NCBI RefSeq assembly: GCF_016811235.1 | Contig: NZ_JAFBID010000013.1 | Span: 42,651-106,650, forward strand | DNA from: Microvirga arabica | GTDB lineage: Bacteria; Pseudomonadota; Alphaproteobacteria; Rhizobiales; Beijerinckiaceae | Direction: 5' to 3' | DNA: 64,000 bases | Shown here: in pieces, positions 8,481 through 17,061 of the stretch | Layout of the letters: the number at the start of each line of letters is the position of its first letter | How positions within the stretch are numbered: the first letter of the stretch is position 1 | Program-made: the position numbers and the translations under genes | Notes under the pieces: model-generated | What the model was told of the DNA's origin: nothing | Databases searched by the model: none | Seen by the model: the letters and a program-made list of their open reading frames with translations, nothing else

Positions 8481-9614
8481 ATGGCATCGAGCGACAAGAA
8501 AGCCGGCAAGCGCCTCCTCCTGGTGGGCGGCGGGCACGCTCATGTTCTGGTGCTCGAAACCTTTGCCCGAAAGCCTGAGCCCGGCCTGACCATCACCCTG
8601 GTCAGCAAGGATTGCCTGACCCCCTATTCAGGCATGCTGCCGGGGCATCTGGCTGGAGCCTACACAAGAGACGAGATCCATATCGACCTGGAGCGCCTCG
8701 CCCGAGCGGCCCGCGCTGGATTGATTCTCGATGAGGCTGTCGGGTTCGACAGGGCGGGCCGGCGCGTGCGGCTGAAGGGCGGCGGGGAACTGACTTACGA
8801 CATCGTCTCGGTCGATATCGGCATCACGCCGGACCTGTCGGGGATCGCCGGAGCGGAGGAGCATGCACTCGCGGTCAAACCCATCGGCAGCCTGCTGGAC
8901 AAATGGGACAGTCTCGTAGACAGCGCTCTCGCGCCGAACGGCCCGCGCCGCGTCGCCATCGTTGGAGGTGGGGCAGCGGGAATCTGTCTCGCCTTTGCGG
9001 TTGCCGCCTTTTTCAGGAATCGATTGAGCGATGCGATCAAGGTCTCGCTGATCGGTGCATCCAACGCGCCGGGCATCAATGCCGGCATGCAAAGACGCAT
9101 CGCACGGGCGCTCAAGCGCCGCGGAATTGCGGTGCATGCCGATGATCCAGCCTTGCGCATCGATCAGAACGGCGTGACTCTCGCGAGCGGCCGGTTCGTG
9201 CCGGCCGATGCCGTGCTGGTCTCGACCCATGCGGCGCCCCCGCCGGTGCTCGCCACAGCAGACTGGGCCAAGGACGAGAGCGGCTTCCTGGCCATCGGTC
9301 CCACGCTTCAGATCCTGAACGATAAGGCTGCTTTCGCCGCCGGCGACTGCGCAATCATGGTGGCGCATCCGCGCCCCAAAGCCGGCGTCTTCGCCGTGCG
9401 GCAGGGGCCGGTGCTGGCGCGCAACCTGAGACGGGTTGTGCGCGGCGAGGCTCTCGAAACCACCATCCCGCAGCGCGATCACCTGCTGCTGATCGCAACG
9501 GGCGACGGCCGCGCCATCGGCGGTCGCGGCCGGTTGCTCGCCTTCGGGGGCCGCCTCGCGTGGCGGCTGAAGGATTTCATCGACCGGCGCTTCATGCGCC
9601 GGTTCGAGCTTTAG
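8481..9614 (+). CDS. FAD-dependent pyridine nucleotide oxidoreductase (SelD-N-terminal-fusion type)
   Basis: A 377-residue NDH-2-like flavoprotein. The first Rossmann motif is LLVGGGHAHVLVLETF (about residues 12-27), followed by SKDCLTPYSGMLPGHLAGAYT. A second dinucleotide site reads VAIVGGGAAGICLAFAVA, and AAGDCAIMVAHPRPKAGVFAVRQGP closes the FAD site. The GGGHAHV...YSGMLPG...Y combination is the signature I associate with the flavoprotein domain fused to selenophosphate synthetase (SelD). Here it stands alone and no selD is nearby. The reaction is unknown. The start at 8481 was chosen because the conserved region begins right after it. It overlaps the convergent mmsB stop by 4 bases. Confidence 0.85.
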   Translation: MASSDKKAGKRLLLVGGGHAHVLVLETFARKPEPGLTITLVSKDCLTPYSGMLPGHLAGAYTRDEIHIDLERLARAARAGLILDEAVGFDRAGRRVRLKGGGELTYDIVSVDIGITPDLSGIAGAEEHALAVKPIGSLLDKWDSLVDSALAPNGPRRVAIVGGGAAGICLAFAVAAFFRNRLSDAIKVSLIGASNAPGINAGMQRRIARALKRRGIAVHADDPALRIDQNGVTLASGRFVPADAVLVSTHAAPPPVLATADWAKDESGFLAIGPTLQILNDKAAFAAGDCAIMVAHPRPKAGVFAVRQGPVLARNLRRVVRGEALETTIPQRDHLLLIATGDGRAIGGRGRLLAFGGRLAWRLKDFIDRRFMRRFEL

Positions 9615-10501
9615 CTCTTCTGCCCGCGCAGGAAGTTGACTATGCCAGAAAAGTCGTCGCCGTCATGGCCCGCATTGGCGAAGAGCGCGTACAATTGCGC
9701 CGCTTCGGCACCCAGCGGCGTCGAAGCGCCGGAGGCGAGCGCCGCTTCTTGCGCGAGCTTGAGATCCTTCAGCATCAGGGCGGCGGCAAATCCCGGCTTG
9801 TAGTCGTTGTTCGCCGGCGAGGTCGGCACCGGGCCCGGCACCGGGCAATAGGTGGTAAGCGACCAGCACTGGCCTGAGGATGTGGAGGCGACGTCGAACA
9901 GCGCCTGATGCGACAGCCCGAGTTTCTCCGCCAGCACGAAGGCTTCCGACACGCCGATCATTGAGATGCCGAGAATCATGTTGTTGCAGATCTTCGCCGC
10001 CTGACCGGCGCCCGCTTCGCCGCAATGGACCACCTTCTTGCCCATCCTGGACAGGATCGGCTCGGCGCGGTCGAACGCCACTTTCGCCCCGCCTGCCATG
10101 AAGGTGAGCGTGGCGCCCTTCGCGCCGCCGACGCCGCCGGATACCGGCGCGTCGAGGCTCGTGAGGTTGCGGTTCTGCTCGCTGGCCAACCCATGCGCCT
10201 TGCGGGCGCTTTCGACATCGATGGTGGAGCAGTCGATCAGCAGCGTGCCGTCCTTCACCGCAGGCAGGATTTCGGTCCAGACCGAGAACACGTGCTTGCC
10301 GGCAGGCAGCATGGTGACGACGATCTCCGCATCCCGCACGGCCTCGACCGTCGAGGACGCAACGGTCACGCCGTCGTTCTTCGCCTGATCGCAGGAGGCG
10401 GGCGACAGGTCGAAGCCGGTGACGCTATGCCCCGCCTTGACGAGATTGGCCGCCATGGGTCCGCCCATGTTGCCGAGGCCGATGAACGCGATGCTAGTCA
10501 T
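9611..10501 (-). CDS. mmsB: 3-hydroxyisobutyrate dehydrogenase
   Basis: Oxidises 3-hydroxyisobutyrate to methylmalonate semialdehyde with NAD+ in valine catabolism. The 296-residue protein has the N-terminal FIGLGNMGGPMAANL dinucleotide motif, the substrate loop DAPVSGGVGGAKGATLTFMAGG, and the catalytic Lys in GEAGAGQAAKICNNMILG. A C-terminal all-helical domain contains GQCWSLTTYCPVPGPVPTSPANNDYKPGFAA, typical of mitochondrial-type HIBADH. It is translationally coupled to the upstream membrane gene through an ATGA overlap. Isobutyryl-CoA dehydrogenase and mmsA lie upstream on the same strand. Confidence 0.95.
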   Translation of the reverse strand: MTSIAFIGLGNMGGPMAANLVKAGHSVTGFDLSPASCDQAKNDGVTVASSTVEAVRDAEIVVTMLPAGKHVFSVWTEILPAVKDGTLLIDCSTIDVESARKAHGLASEQNRNLTSLDAPVSGGVGGAKGATLTFMAGGAKVAFDRAEPILSRMGKKVVHCGEAGAGQAAKICNNMILGISMIGVSEAFVLAEKLGLSHQALFDVASTSSGQCWSLTTYCPVPGPVPTSPANNDYKPGFAAALMLKDLKLAQEAALASGASTPLGAEAAQLYALFANAGHDGDDFSGIVNFLRGQKS

Positions 10502-10932
10502 GATGTTCCTCCCGTGTTGTCGTGTGATGATTGGCGGAGCAGCCACAGCGCGCTTGCCGCCATGACGAAGCCGCTGCCCGCGTGCAGCAGAAGATGTTTT
10601 GGGCTCTCGAAACCCTGTTCCAGCAAGACGAGAATCACGTCACCCGCCGGGATCAGAACCGTCAGCCCGAGCACGGTGCCCACCGCGCGGCGTGTCGACA
10701 GGCGCGACAGCGCGGCGAGATAGCCTCCAAACGCAAGGTCGCGCAGGCCGATGGCCGAGACATAGGACAGCCCCGGCCCTTCGGGCGCCGGGATTCCGAA
10801 CACGGCAGCGCCGACGCGCGGGGCGAAGACGAACAGCAGCCCGAGGAGAACGAAAACAGCGGACAGGGCGAGCACGAGCCAGGTGCTGGGTGCGGAGAGG
10901 GGCAGTCCCGATCCTTCGCTCCGCCTCGTCAT
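10498..10932 (-). CDS. Small DUF4267-like membrane protein
   Basis: 144 residues with four predicted membrane helices (WLVLALSAVFVLLGLLFVFA; AIGLRDLAFGGYLAALS; AVGTVLGLTVLIPAGDVILVLL; a final GFVMAASALWLL). The order and the GxRDLxxG motif resemble DUF4267. The ATG at 10932 was preferred over 10983 because it forms an ATGA overlap with the stop of the gene upstream. Its own stop overlaps the mmsB start in the same way, so three genes are translationally coupled. Function unknown; a role linked to valine catabolism is only suggested by position. Confidence 0.7.
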   Translation of the reverse strand: MTRRSEGSGLPLSAPSTWLVLALSAVFVLLGLLFVFAPRVGAAVFGIPAPEGPGLSYVSAIGLRDLAFGGYLAALSRLSTRRAVGTVLGLTVLIPAGDVILVLLEQGFESPKHLLLHAGSGFVMAASALWLLRQSSHDNTGGTS

Positions 10933-11309
10933 GCGCGCCGCGCCACCCATAGGGCTCCCGCGAGCGAGAAGCCGTAGAACCACAGCATTAGGGATCCGAA
11001 GACCTTGTCGAGGGCAGGATCGAGCCGCGGAAAGAACACGGCGAAATGCGAGCCGACGGCGGCCATGATCAGCATGCCGGGAACAGCAGTGAGACCCATG
11101 GCCGGCACGGCGGCCTTTCGTGGCACCTGCAGGATGCGGGCGATCATCAGACCAAGCCCCAGACCGAGCGCGGCACCAGCCGTGAAGTTAAGCTGGAACG
11201 GCCGCCGCCCGTCGAGAAAGAACCACGGGCCTGCAAAGTGGAACAGCGCGAAGATCGCAGCAGTGATGCCGAAGCCGAGGATGAGGGATCTAAGAGCGAC
11301 ACTTGTCAT
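10929..11309 (-). CDS. Small four-helix hypothetical membrane protein
   Basis: A 126-residue protein made almost entirely of four hydrophobic helices: one at the N-terminus (LILGFGITAAIFALFHFAG), two centrally (TAGAALGLGLGLMIARIL and AMGLTAVPGMLIMAAVG) and one C-terminal (LMLWFYGFSLAGALWV). I do not recognise a characterised family. It is the first gene of the coupled trio ending in mmsB and overlaps the next gene by 4 bases. A palindromic repeat precedes it. Confidence 0.65.
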   Translation of the reverse strand: MTSVALRSLILGFGITAAIFALFHFAGPWFFLDGRRPFQLNFTAGAALGLGLGLMIARILQVPRKAAVPAMGLTAVPGMLIMAAVGSHFAVFFPRLDPALDKVFGSLMLWFYGFSLAGALWVARRA

Positions 11310-11316
11310 GCTCCAA

Positions 11317-11421
11317 CCTCATCCTGAGGAGCAGACGCAGTCTGCGTCTCGAAGGAGCCTCCAGAGAGCACTGAAGACGCCCTGATCCTTAGAGACGGCC
11401 TGCGGCCTCCTCAGGATGAGG
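11317..11421. repeat. Palindromic intergenic repeat (CCTCATCCTGAGGA family)
   Basis: Two perfect 14-base arms, CCTCATCCTGAGGA (11317-11330) and its reverse complement TCCTCAGGATGAGG (11408-11421), enclose a second imperfect hairpin (GCAGACGCAGTCTGC). A single arm of the same family recurs at 29113. This is a common type of dispersed alphaproteobacterial palindrome lying in the gap before the acyl-CoA dehydrogenase stop. Confidence 0.8.
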
Positions 11422-11449
11422 GCTGGGGAAGAGAGCACGTCTCTCACCA

Positions 11450-12601
11450 TCACCGATTCCCGCGCCCCACCAGATCGCGCGCCACGATCAGGCGCATGAT
11501 CTCGTTAGTGCCTTCCAGGATCTGGTGCACGCGCAGATCGCGCACGATCTTCTCCACGCCGTAATCGGCGAGATAGCCATAGCCGCCATGGAGCTGCAGG
11601 GCGTCGTTCGCCACCTGGAAGCCCACATCGGTGGCCATGCGCTTGGCCATGGCGCAGAGCTTCGTGGCGTCGAGCGCTTTGGCATCGAGCGCTGAGGCCG
11701 CGCGCCACAGGAAGGTGCGCGCGCATTCGAGTTCGGTCGCCATGTCGGCGAGCTTGAACTGCAGCGCCTGGAAGTCCGCGATGCGCTTGCCGAAGGCCTT
11801 GCGGTCGCCCGTATAGGCGAGCGCCTTGTCGAGAGCGGCCTGCGCACCGCCGAGCGAACAGGCGCCGATATTGATGCGCCCGCCGTCAAGGCCAGACATG
11901 GCGATCTTGAAGCCCTGGCCCTCGTCCGAGAGCCGGTTGGCCACGGGCACGCGTACGTCCTCGAAGATCACGGCGGCGGTGGGCTGCGCGTTCCAGCCCA
12001 TCTTCTTCTCCTGAGCCCCGAAGGACACGCCCGGCATATCCTTGTCGATCACCAGGGTCGAGATTCCGGAGGCGCCTTCCTCGCCGGTGCGCACCATGGT
12101 CACGTAGATGTCCGAGGTGCCGGCGCCCGAGATGAACTGCTTGACGCCGTTGACGATGTAATGGTCGCCGTCGCGCACCGCCCTGGTCTTGAGCGCCGCC
12201 GCGTCGGAACCGGAGCCCGGCTCCGTTAGGCAGTAGCTCGCGATCAGCTCCATGGTGGCGAGGCGTGGGATGTAGCGCTGGCGCTGCTCCTCATTGCCAT
12301 AGCGGTCGATCATCCAGGCGGCCATGTTGTGGATCGACAGATAGGCCGACACCGCCGGGCATCCGGTGGCGAGCGCCTCGAAGATCAGCGCCGCGTCGAG
12401 CCGCGTCATGCCGGATCCGCCGACATCGTCGCGGGTGTAGATCGCCGCCATGCCGAGGGAGGCGGCCTCCCGCATCACGTCCACGGGAAAATGCTTCTTC
12501 TCATCCCATTCGAGGGCATGGGGCGCGAGGTTGTCCGCCGCGAAGGCCAGCGCCATGTCGCGGACGGCGATTTGATCGTCGGTGAGGGAAAACTGGGTCA
12601 T
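11450..12601 (-). CDS. Isobutyryl-CoA dehydrogenase-like acyl-CoA dehydrogenase
   Basis: A 383-residue FAD-dependent acyl-CoA dehydrogenase with the three family segments: an N-terminal helical domain, a beta domain with the FAD/substrate stretch YCLTEPGSGSDAAALKTRA, and a C-terminal helical domain containing LQLHGGYGYLADYGVEKIVRD and QILEGTNEIMRLIVAR, where the Glu is the catalytic base. Position between mmsB and mmsA and overall similarity to ACAD8-type enzymes indicate oxidation of isobutyryl-CoA to methacrylyl-CoA in valine breakdown. Electrons would pass to ETF. Specificity for isobutyryl over 2-methylbutyryl-CoA is inferred from context. Confidence 0.88.
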   Translation of the reverse strand: MTQFSLTDDQIAVRDMALAFAADNLAPHALEWDEKKHFPVDVMREAASLGMAAIYTRDDVGGSGMTRLDAALIFEALATGCPAVSAYLSIHNMAAWMIDRYGNEEQRQRYIPRLATMELIASYCLTEPGSGSDAAALKTRAVRDGDHYIVNGVKQFISGAGTSDIYVTMVRTGEEGASGISTLVIDKDMPGVSFGAQEKKMGWNAQPTAAVIFEDVRVPVANRLSDEGQGFKIAMSGLDGGRINIGACSLGGAQAALDKALAYTGDRKAFGKRIADFQALQFKLADMATELECARTFLWRAASALDAKALDATKLCAMAKRMATDVGFQVANDALQLHGGYGYLADYGVEKIVRDLRVHQILEGTNEIMRLIVARDLVGRGNR

Positions 12602-12651
12602 GGTCCTAAATCGTCACGGCAGAGGCGGTTGTGCACCCCGACTTTGGATCT

Positions 12652-12737
12652 AGAGCATCTTTCGGCGAAATGGTCTCAGGTGCCGTTGGAAAAAGATGCG
12701 ACTCTGAAAACAAAAAGGCCGGGGTGAACCCCCGGCC
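12652..12737 (-). terminator. Terminator of mmsA plus an AGAGCAT-type repeat
   Basis: On the minus strand, just after the mmsA stop, GGCCGGGGG-TTCA-CCCCGGCC is followed by TTTTTGTTTT (12711-12737), a strong intrinsic terminator. Directly beyond it, 12652-12707 holds an AGAGCATCTTTC...AAAGATGC inverted pair of the repeat family also seen at 20465 and 46710. Expression of the acyl-CoA dehydrogenase gene therefore probably needs read-through or its own promoter. Confidence 0.8.
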
Positions 12738-12751
12738 ATGACTGTGTTGTT

Positions 12752-14248
<1,497 letters not shown>

Positions 14249-14366
14249 GGCGTCTCTCCTCCTGAAGGGATGTTTTTCGTAAGACCTCTTCTATCATTGT
14301 TGAAATCGCACGACTATGGGTGAAGCTGAGGCACCGTTGTGCGAAAACGCCCATATGAAGGGGTTC

Positions 14367-15257
14367 ATGAGCGCATTCGATTGGGACGATCTCCGCTTCT
14401 TCCTGGCCGTCGCCCGCGCCGGCCGGCTCACCGCTGCCGCCCGGCAGCTGGAGGCGGACCACACCACCGTGTCGCGCCGGATCTCGGCCCTCGAAGCGTC
14501 GCTGAAGGCCAAGCTCTTCGAGCGCAGCCCTCAAGGGTACACCCTCACCGAGCCGGGGGAGCGGCTGCTCCGGCACGCGGAGGCCATGGAGACTCAGGCG
14601 CTGTCCGTGGCGAGCGAACTGGGAGGCGCGGATCTCGCCCTGTCCGGCACCGTCCGCATCGGCGCGCCGGACGGGATCGGCACCTACTTTTTGGCGCCGG
14701 AACTCGGGGCCTTGGCCGAGCGACATCCGGGGCTCACCCTCCAGCTTGTTGCCCTGCCGCGCACCTTCTCGCTCTCCAAGCGTGAGGCTGACATTGCGGT
14801 TACGCTGGAGCAGCCCACAGAAGGGCGACTCGTGTCGCGCAAGCTCACGGATTATCGGCTCAGGCTCTACGCATCGAAGGATTATCTCAAGCGCCACGGG
14901 CCAATTGCGGACCTTTCGGACCTCTCGGGCAAAACCCTGGTGACCTATGTGGCGGACCTGCTCTACAGCCCGGTGCTCGACTATTTTTCAGGTCTCGAGA
15001 AATACACCGCCCGCCGCTTCGAATGCGCCAGCGTGGTGGCGCAGGCCGAGGCCGTTCGGGCCGGAATTGGCATCGGCATCCTGCACGATTACGCGGTGCG
15101 GCAGTTCCCGGAGCTCGAGGTGGTGCTGCCGGAAATATCGTATCTCCGCACCTACTGGCTCGTGACCCACGCGGATGTGCGGTCCTTACGCCGTGTGGAG
15201 GAGGTTTATTCCTTCATTCTGAGCCGCGTGAGAGCGAACCGGGGGCTGTTCGTGTGA
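14367..15257 (+). CDS. LysR-family regulator divergent from mmsA
   Basis: A 296-residue LysR-type activator/repressor. The N-terminal winged helix-turn-helix spans about residues 4-63 (WDDLRFFLAVARAGRLTAAA, then DHTTVSRRISALEASL). The effector-binding domain follows (GTVRIGAPDGIGTYFLAPEL). The ATG at 14367 was chosen because AAGGGG lies 3-8 bases upstream. LysR proteins usually control the divergent neighbour, so mmsA and the valine genes are the likely target and a valine-derived acyl compound the likely effector; both are inference. Confidence 0.88.
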   Translation: MSAFDWDDLRFFLAVARAGRLTAAARQLEADHTTVSRRISALEASLKAKLFERSPQGYTLTEPGERLLRHAEAMETQALSVASELGGADLALSGTVRIGAPDGIGTYFLAPELGALAERHPGLTLQLVALPRTFSLSKREADIAVTLEQPTEGRLVSRKLTDYRLRLYASKDYLKRHGPIADLSDLSGKTLVTYVADLLYSPVLDYFSGLEKYTARRFECASVVAQAEAVRAGIGIGILHDYAVRQFPELEVVLPEISYLRTYWLVTHADVRSLRRVEEVYSFILSRVRANRGLFV

Positions 15258-15266
15258 CCCCTCCGT

Positions 15267-15366
15267 GTCATCCCCGGCGGTCCGCAGGACCGGGAAGGGG
15301 ATCCACCCACAGACGCTGAGCTAATGGATTCCCTTCCTCTCCGCTTTCGCTCCGACCGGGAATGAC
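15267..15366. repeat. Dispersed ~100-bp palindromic repeat, copy A
   Basis: Begins GTCATCCCCGGCGG, has a central GATCCA...ATGGATTCCCTTCC pair, and ends GACCGGGAATGAC, so the whole element can fold into one long imperfect hairpin. Closely related copies lie at 20565-20669 and 28927-29010. It lies between the LysR gene and transaldolase. Confidence 0.85.
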
Positions 15367-15444
15367 AGCGCGGATGATCCTTTGCCCTTCACGAAGCCCC
15401 CTGAACCCACTAAGTCAAATCCAAACAAACCCACGGAGATCCCG

Positions 15445-16416
15445 ATGCCCTCCAAGCTCGACCAACTGCGCGCCATGACGGTCGTCGTCGCCGATACCGG
15501 CGACCTCGATGCGGTGCGCCGCCTGAAGCCCCAGGACTGCACCACCAACCCGACCCTGCTCCTGAAGGCGGTCGAGACCCCGGCCTATGGCCACATCATC
15601 GATGAGGCCCTGGCCTGGGGCCGCTCTCAGGGTGGCTCCCGCGAGGGTGTGATCGCGGCGATCTGCGACCGGCTTGCCGTGGCCTTCGGTGCGGAGCTCG
15701 CCGGCATCGTGCCGGGTCGGGTCTCGACGGAGGTGGACGCGGACCTCTCCTTCGACACGGACGCGACCCTCGCTAAGGCGCGGGCCATCATCAAGGCCTA
15801 CGAGGAGCGCGGCATCGGGCGCGAGCGGATTCTCATCAAGATCGCCGCCACCTGGGAGGGCATCCGCGCGGCGGAAGTGCTCCAGAAGGAAGGCATCGAC
15901 TGCAACCTCACCCTTCTCTTCAGCCAGGTGCAGGCCCAGGCCTGCGCGGAAGCCGGCGTGTTCCTGATCTCGCCTTTCGTCGGCCGCATCCTCGACTGGC
16001 ACGTGAAGGCGGGCGGCGGACCCTACACGGGCGAGACCGATCCGGGCGTGCTCTCCGTGCGCAAGATCTACGCCTCGTACAAGGCTCAAGGGATCAAGAC
16101 CGTGGTGATGGGCGCCTCCTTCCGCTATACGGCTGAGATCGAAGCACTCGCGGGATGCGATCGCCTCACCATCTCGCCTGCGCTCCTCGACGAACTTGCG
16201 GGCTCGCAGGGCGAACTGCCGCGCAAGCTCTCGCCCGACAATGTCGAGACGATCGCGCCGCTGCCGCGCACGGACGAGAAGAGCTTCCGCTTCGCCATGA
16301 ACGAGGATGCGATGGCGTCCGAAAAGCTCTCCGAAGGCATCCGCTCCTTCGTGAAGGATCTGCGGTCCCTGCGCAGCCTCGTGGCGCAGCGGCTGGAGGA
16401 GAAGGAGGCGGCCTGA
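15445..16416 (+). CDS. tal: Transaldolase
   Basis: Transfers dihydroxyacetone between sedoheptulose-7-phosphate/glyceraldehyde-3-phosphate and erythrose-4-phosphate/fructose-6-phosphate in the non-oxidative pentose phosphate pathway. At 323 residues it matches the classical TalA/B size. Signatures are the N-terminal [12 protein letters not shown], the Schiff-base Lys in [16 protein letters not shown], the [17 protein letters not shown] segment and [10 protein letters not shown]. The ATG at 15445 ([12 protein letters not shown]) matches the usual N-terminus; an upstream in-frame ATG at 15382 falls in the repeat flank. Confidence 0.96.
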   Translation: MPSKLDQLRAMTVVVADTGDLDAVRRLKPQDCTTNPTLLLKAVETPAYGHIIDEALAWGRSQGGSREGVIAAICDRLAVAFGAELAGIVPGRVSTEVDADLSFDTDATLAKARAIIKAYEERGIGRERILIKIAATWEGIRAAEVLQKEGIDCNLTLLFSQVQAQACAEAGVFLISPFVGRILDWHVKAGGGPYTGETDPGVLSVRKIYASYKAQGIKTVVMGASFRYTAEIEALAGCDRLTISPALLDELAGSQGELPRKLSPDNVETIAPLPRTDEKSFRFAMNEDAMASEKLSEGIRSFVKDLRSLRSLVAQRLEEKEAA

Positions 16417-16449
16417 CACCGCCTCCCGCTTTAGCATACCAGAGCCGGC

Positions 16450-16707
16450 TCAACGATTGTCGGGCCGGCTTCTCACTGCCTGCAATCCCTGCCGCGTGAT
16501 GCGGTAGGGGCCGCCGTTCATTGATGCGATCAGCCCTTTCTGGCGCAGCGCCTTGAACAGGTCGAGCGTGCAGAGGGTGAGCAGCCACCCTTCGCGGGTG
16601 AGGCATTCGATATCGGAGATGCGGCCGTTGTCGTCCTTGTAGTGATGGATGACGCCGCCTTGCGCGAGCACGTGGAGCACGCGCTGCCCATTGCGTGAAA
16701 CGTTCAC
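16450..16707 (-). CDS. yjhX: YjhX-family small protein (UPF0386, putative toxin)
   Basis: 85 residues, the same length as E. coli YjhX as I recall it. It shares the family core: N-terminal SRNGQRVLHVLAQGG, an internal ECLTREGWLLTLCTLDLFKALRQK, and the ending PYRITRQGLQAVRSRPDNR. YjhX has been assigned to a putative toxin-antitoxin pair with the GNAT protein YjhQ. Here no antitoxin gene adjoins it; the nearest GNAT genes are 15 kb away. A small winged-helix-like DNA-binding fold is plausible. A 14-bp perfect palindrome lies 40 bases upstream of its start. Confidence 0.85.
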   Translation of the reverse strand: MNVSRNGQRVLHVLAQGGVIHHYKDDNGRISDIECLTREGWLLTLCTLDLFKALRQKGLIASMNGGPYRITRQGLQAVRSRPDNR

Positions 16708-16746
16708 GGGAATAACCTGAAGCTTTGATGATAGTGTCGGAGGGTG

Positions 16747-16760
16747 CGCGCACGTGCGCG
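16747..16760. promoter_or_regulatory. Perfect 14-bp palindrome upstream of yjhX
   Basis: CGCGCACGTGCGCG is its own reverse complement and lies 40-53 bases upstream of the yjhX ATG. It is well placed for an operator, for example for autoregulation, but could also be a chance GC-rich palindrome. Confidence 0.4.
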
Positions 16761-16849
16761 TTCGGCTGAACGGTCAGCCGCTGCCCGCTGTACTGCCAGC
16801 GGGCCTTACCGGGTCTCGGTCTCTCCGCGCATAAAAGCTCCAAAAGGAA

Positions 16850-17054
16850 ACGGCGGCGTTATAAGCGCCGCCGTATCGTGTCGTCAAGATTGCGCGAATT
16901 GCCACCACTGTCATTCCGGGGCCGCGCAGCGGAGCCCGGAATCCATAACCGCCAACGGAATGAACAAAGGCGCTGCGGTACATGCAGCGCCTTTTTCTTG
17001 AGATGTCGTGTTTATGGATTCCGGGCTCGGCCTATGGCCGCCTCGGAATGACAG
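16850..17054. repeat. Inverted REP pair enclosing a terminator hairpin
   Basis: This fills most of the 355-base gap between yjhX and the ThDP enzyme. Outer arms 16908-16949 and 17011-17054 are inverted copies sharing CTGTCATTCCG at the outside and GAGCCCGGAATCCATAA at the inside; each arm is itself a hairpin. Between them GGCGCTGC/GCAGCGCC (16969-16991) is followed by TTTTTCTT on the plus side and preceded by AAA, giving a terminator usable in one or both directions. A further CGGCGGCG/CGCCGCCG hairpin sits near 16853-16875. Nothing coding is seen. Confidence 0.75.
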
Positions 17055-17061
17055 TGGAGAG

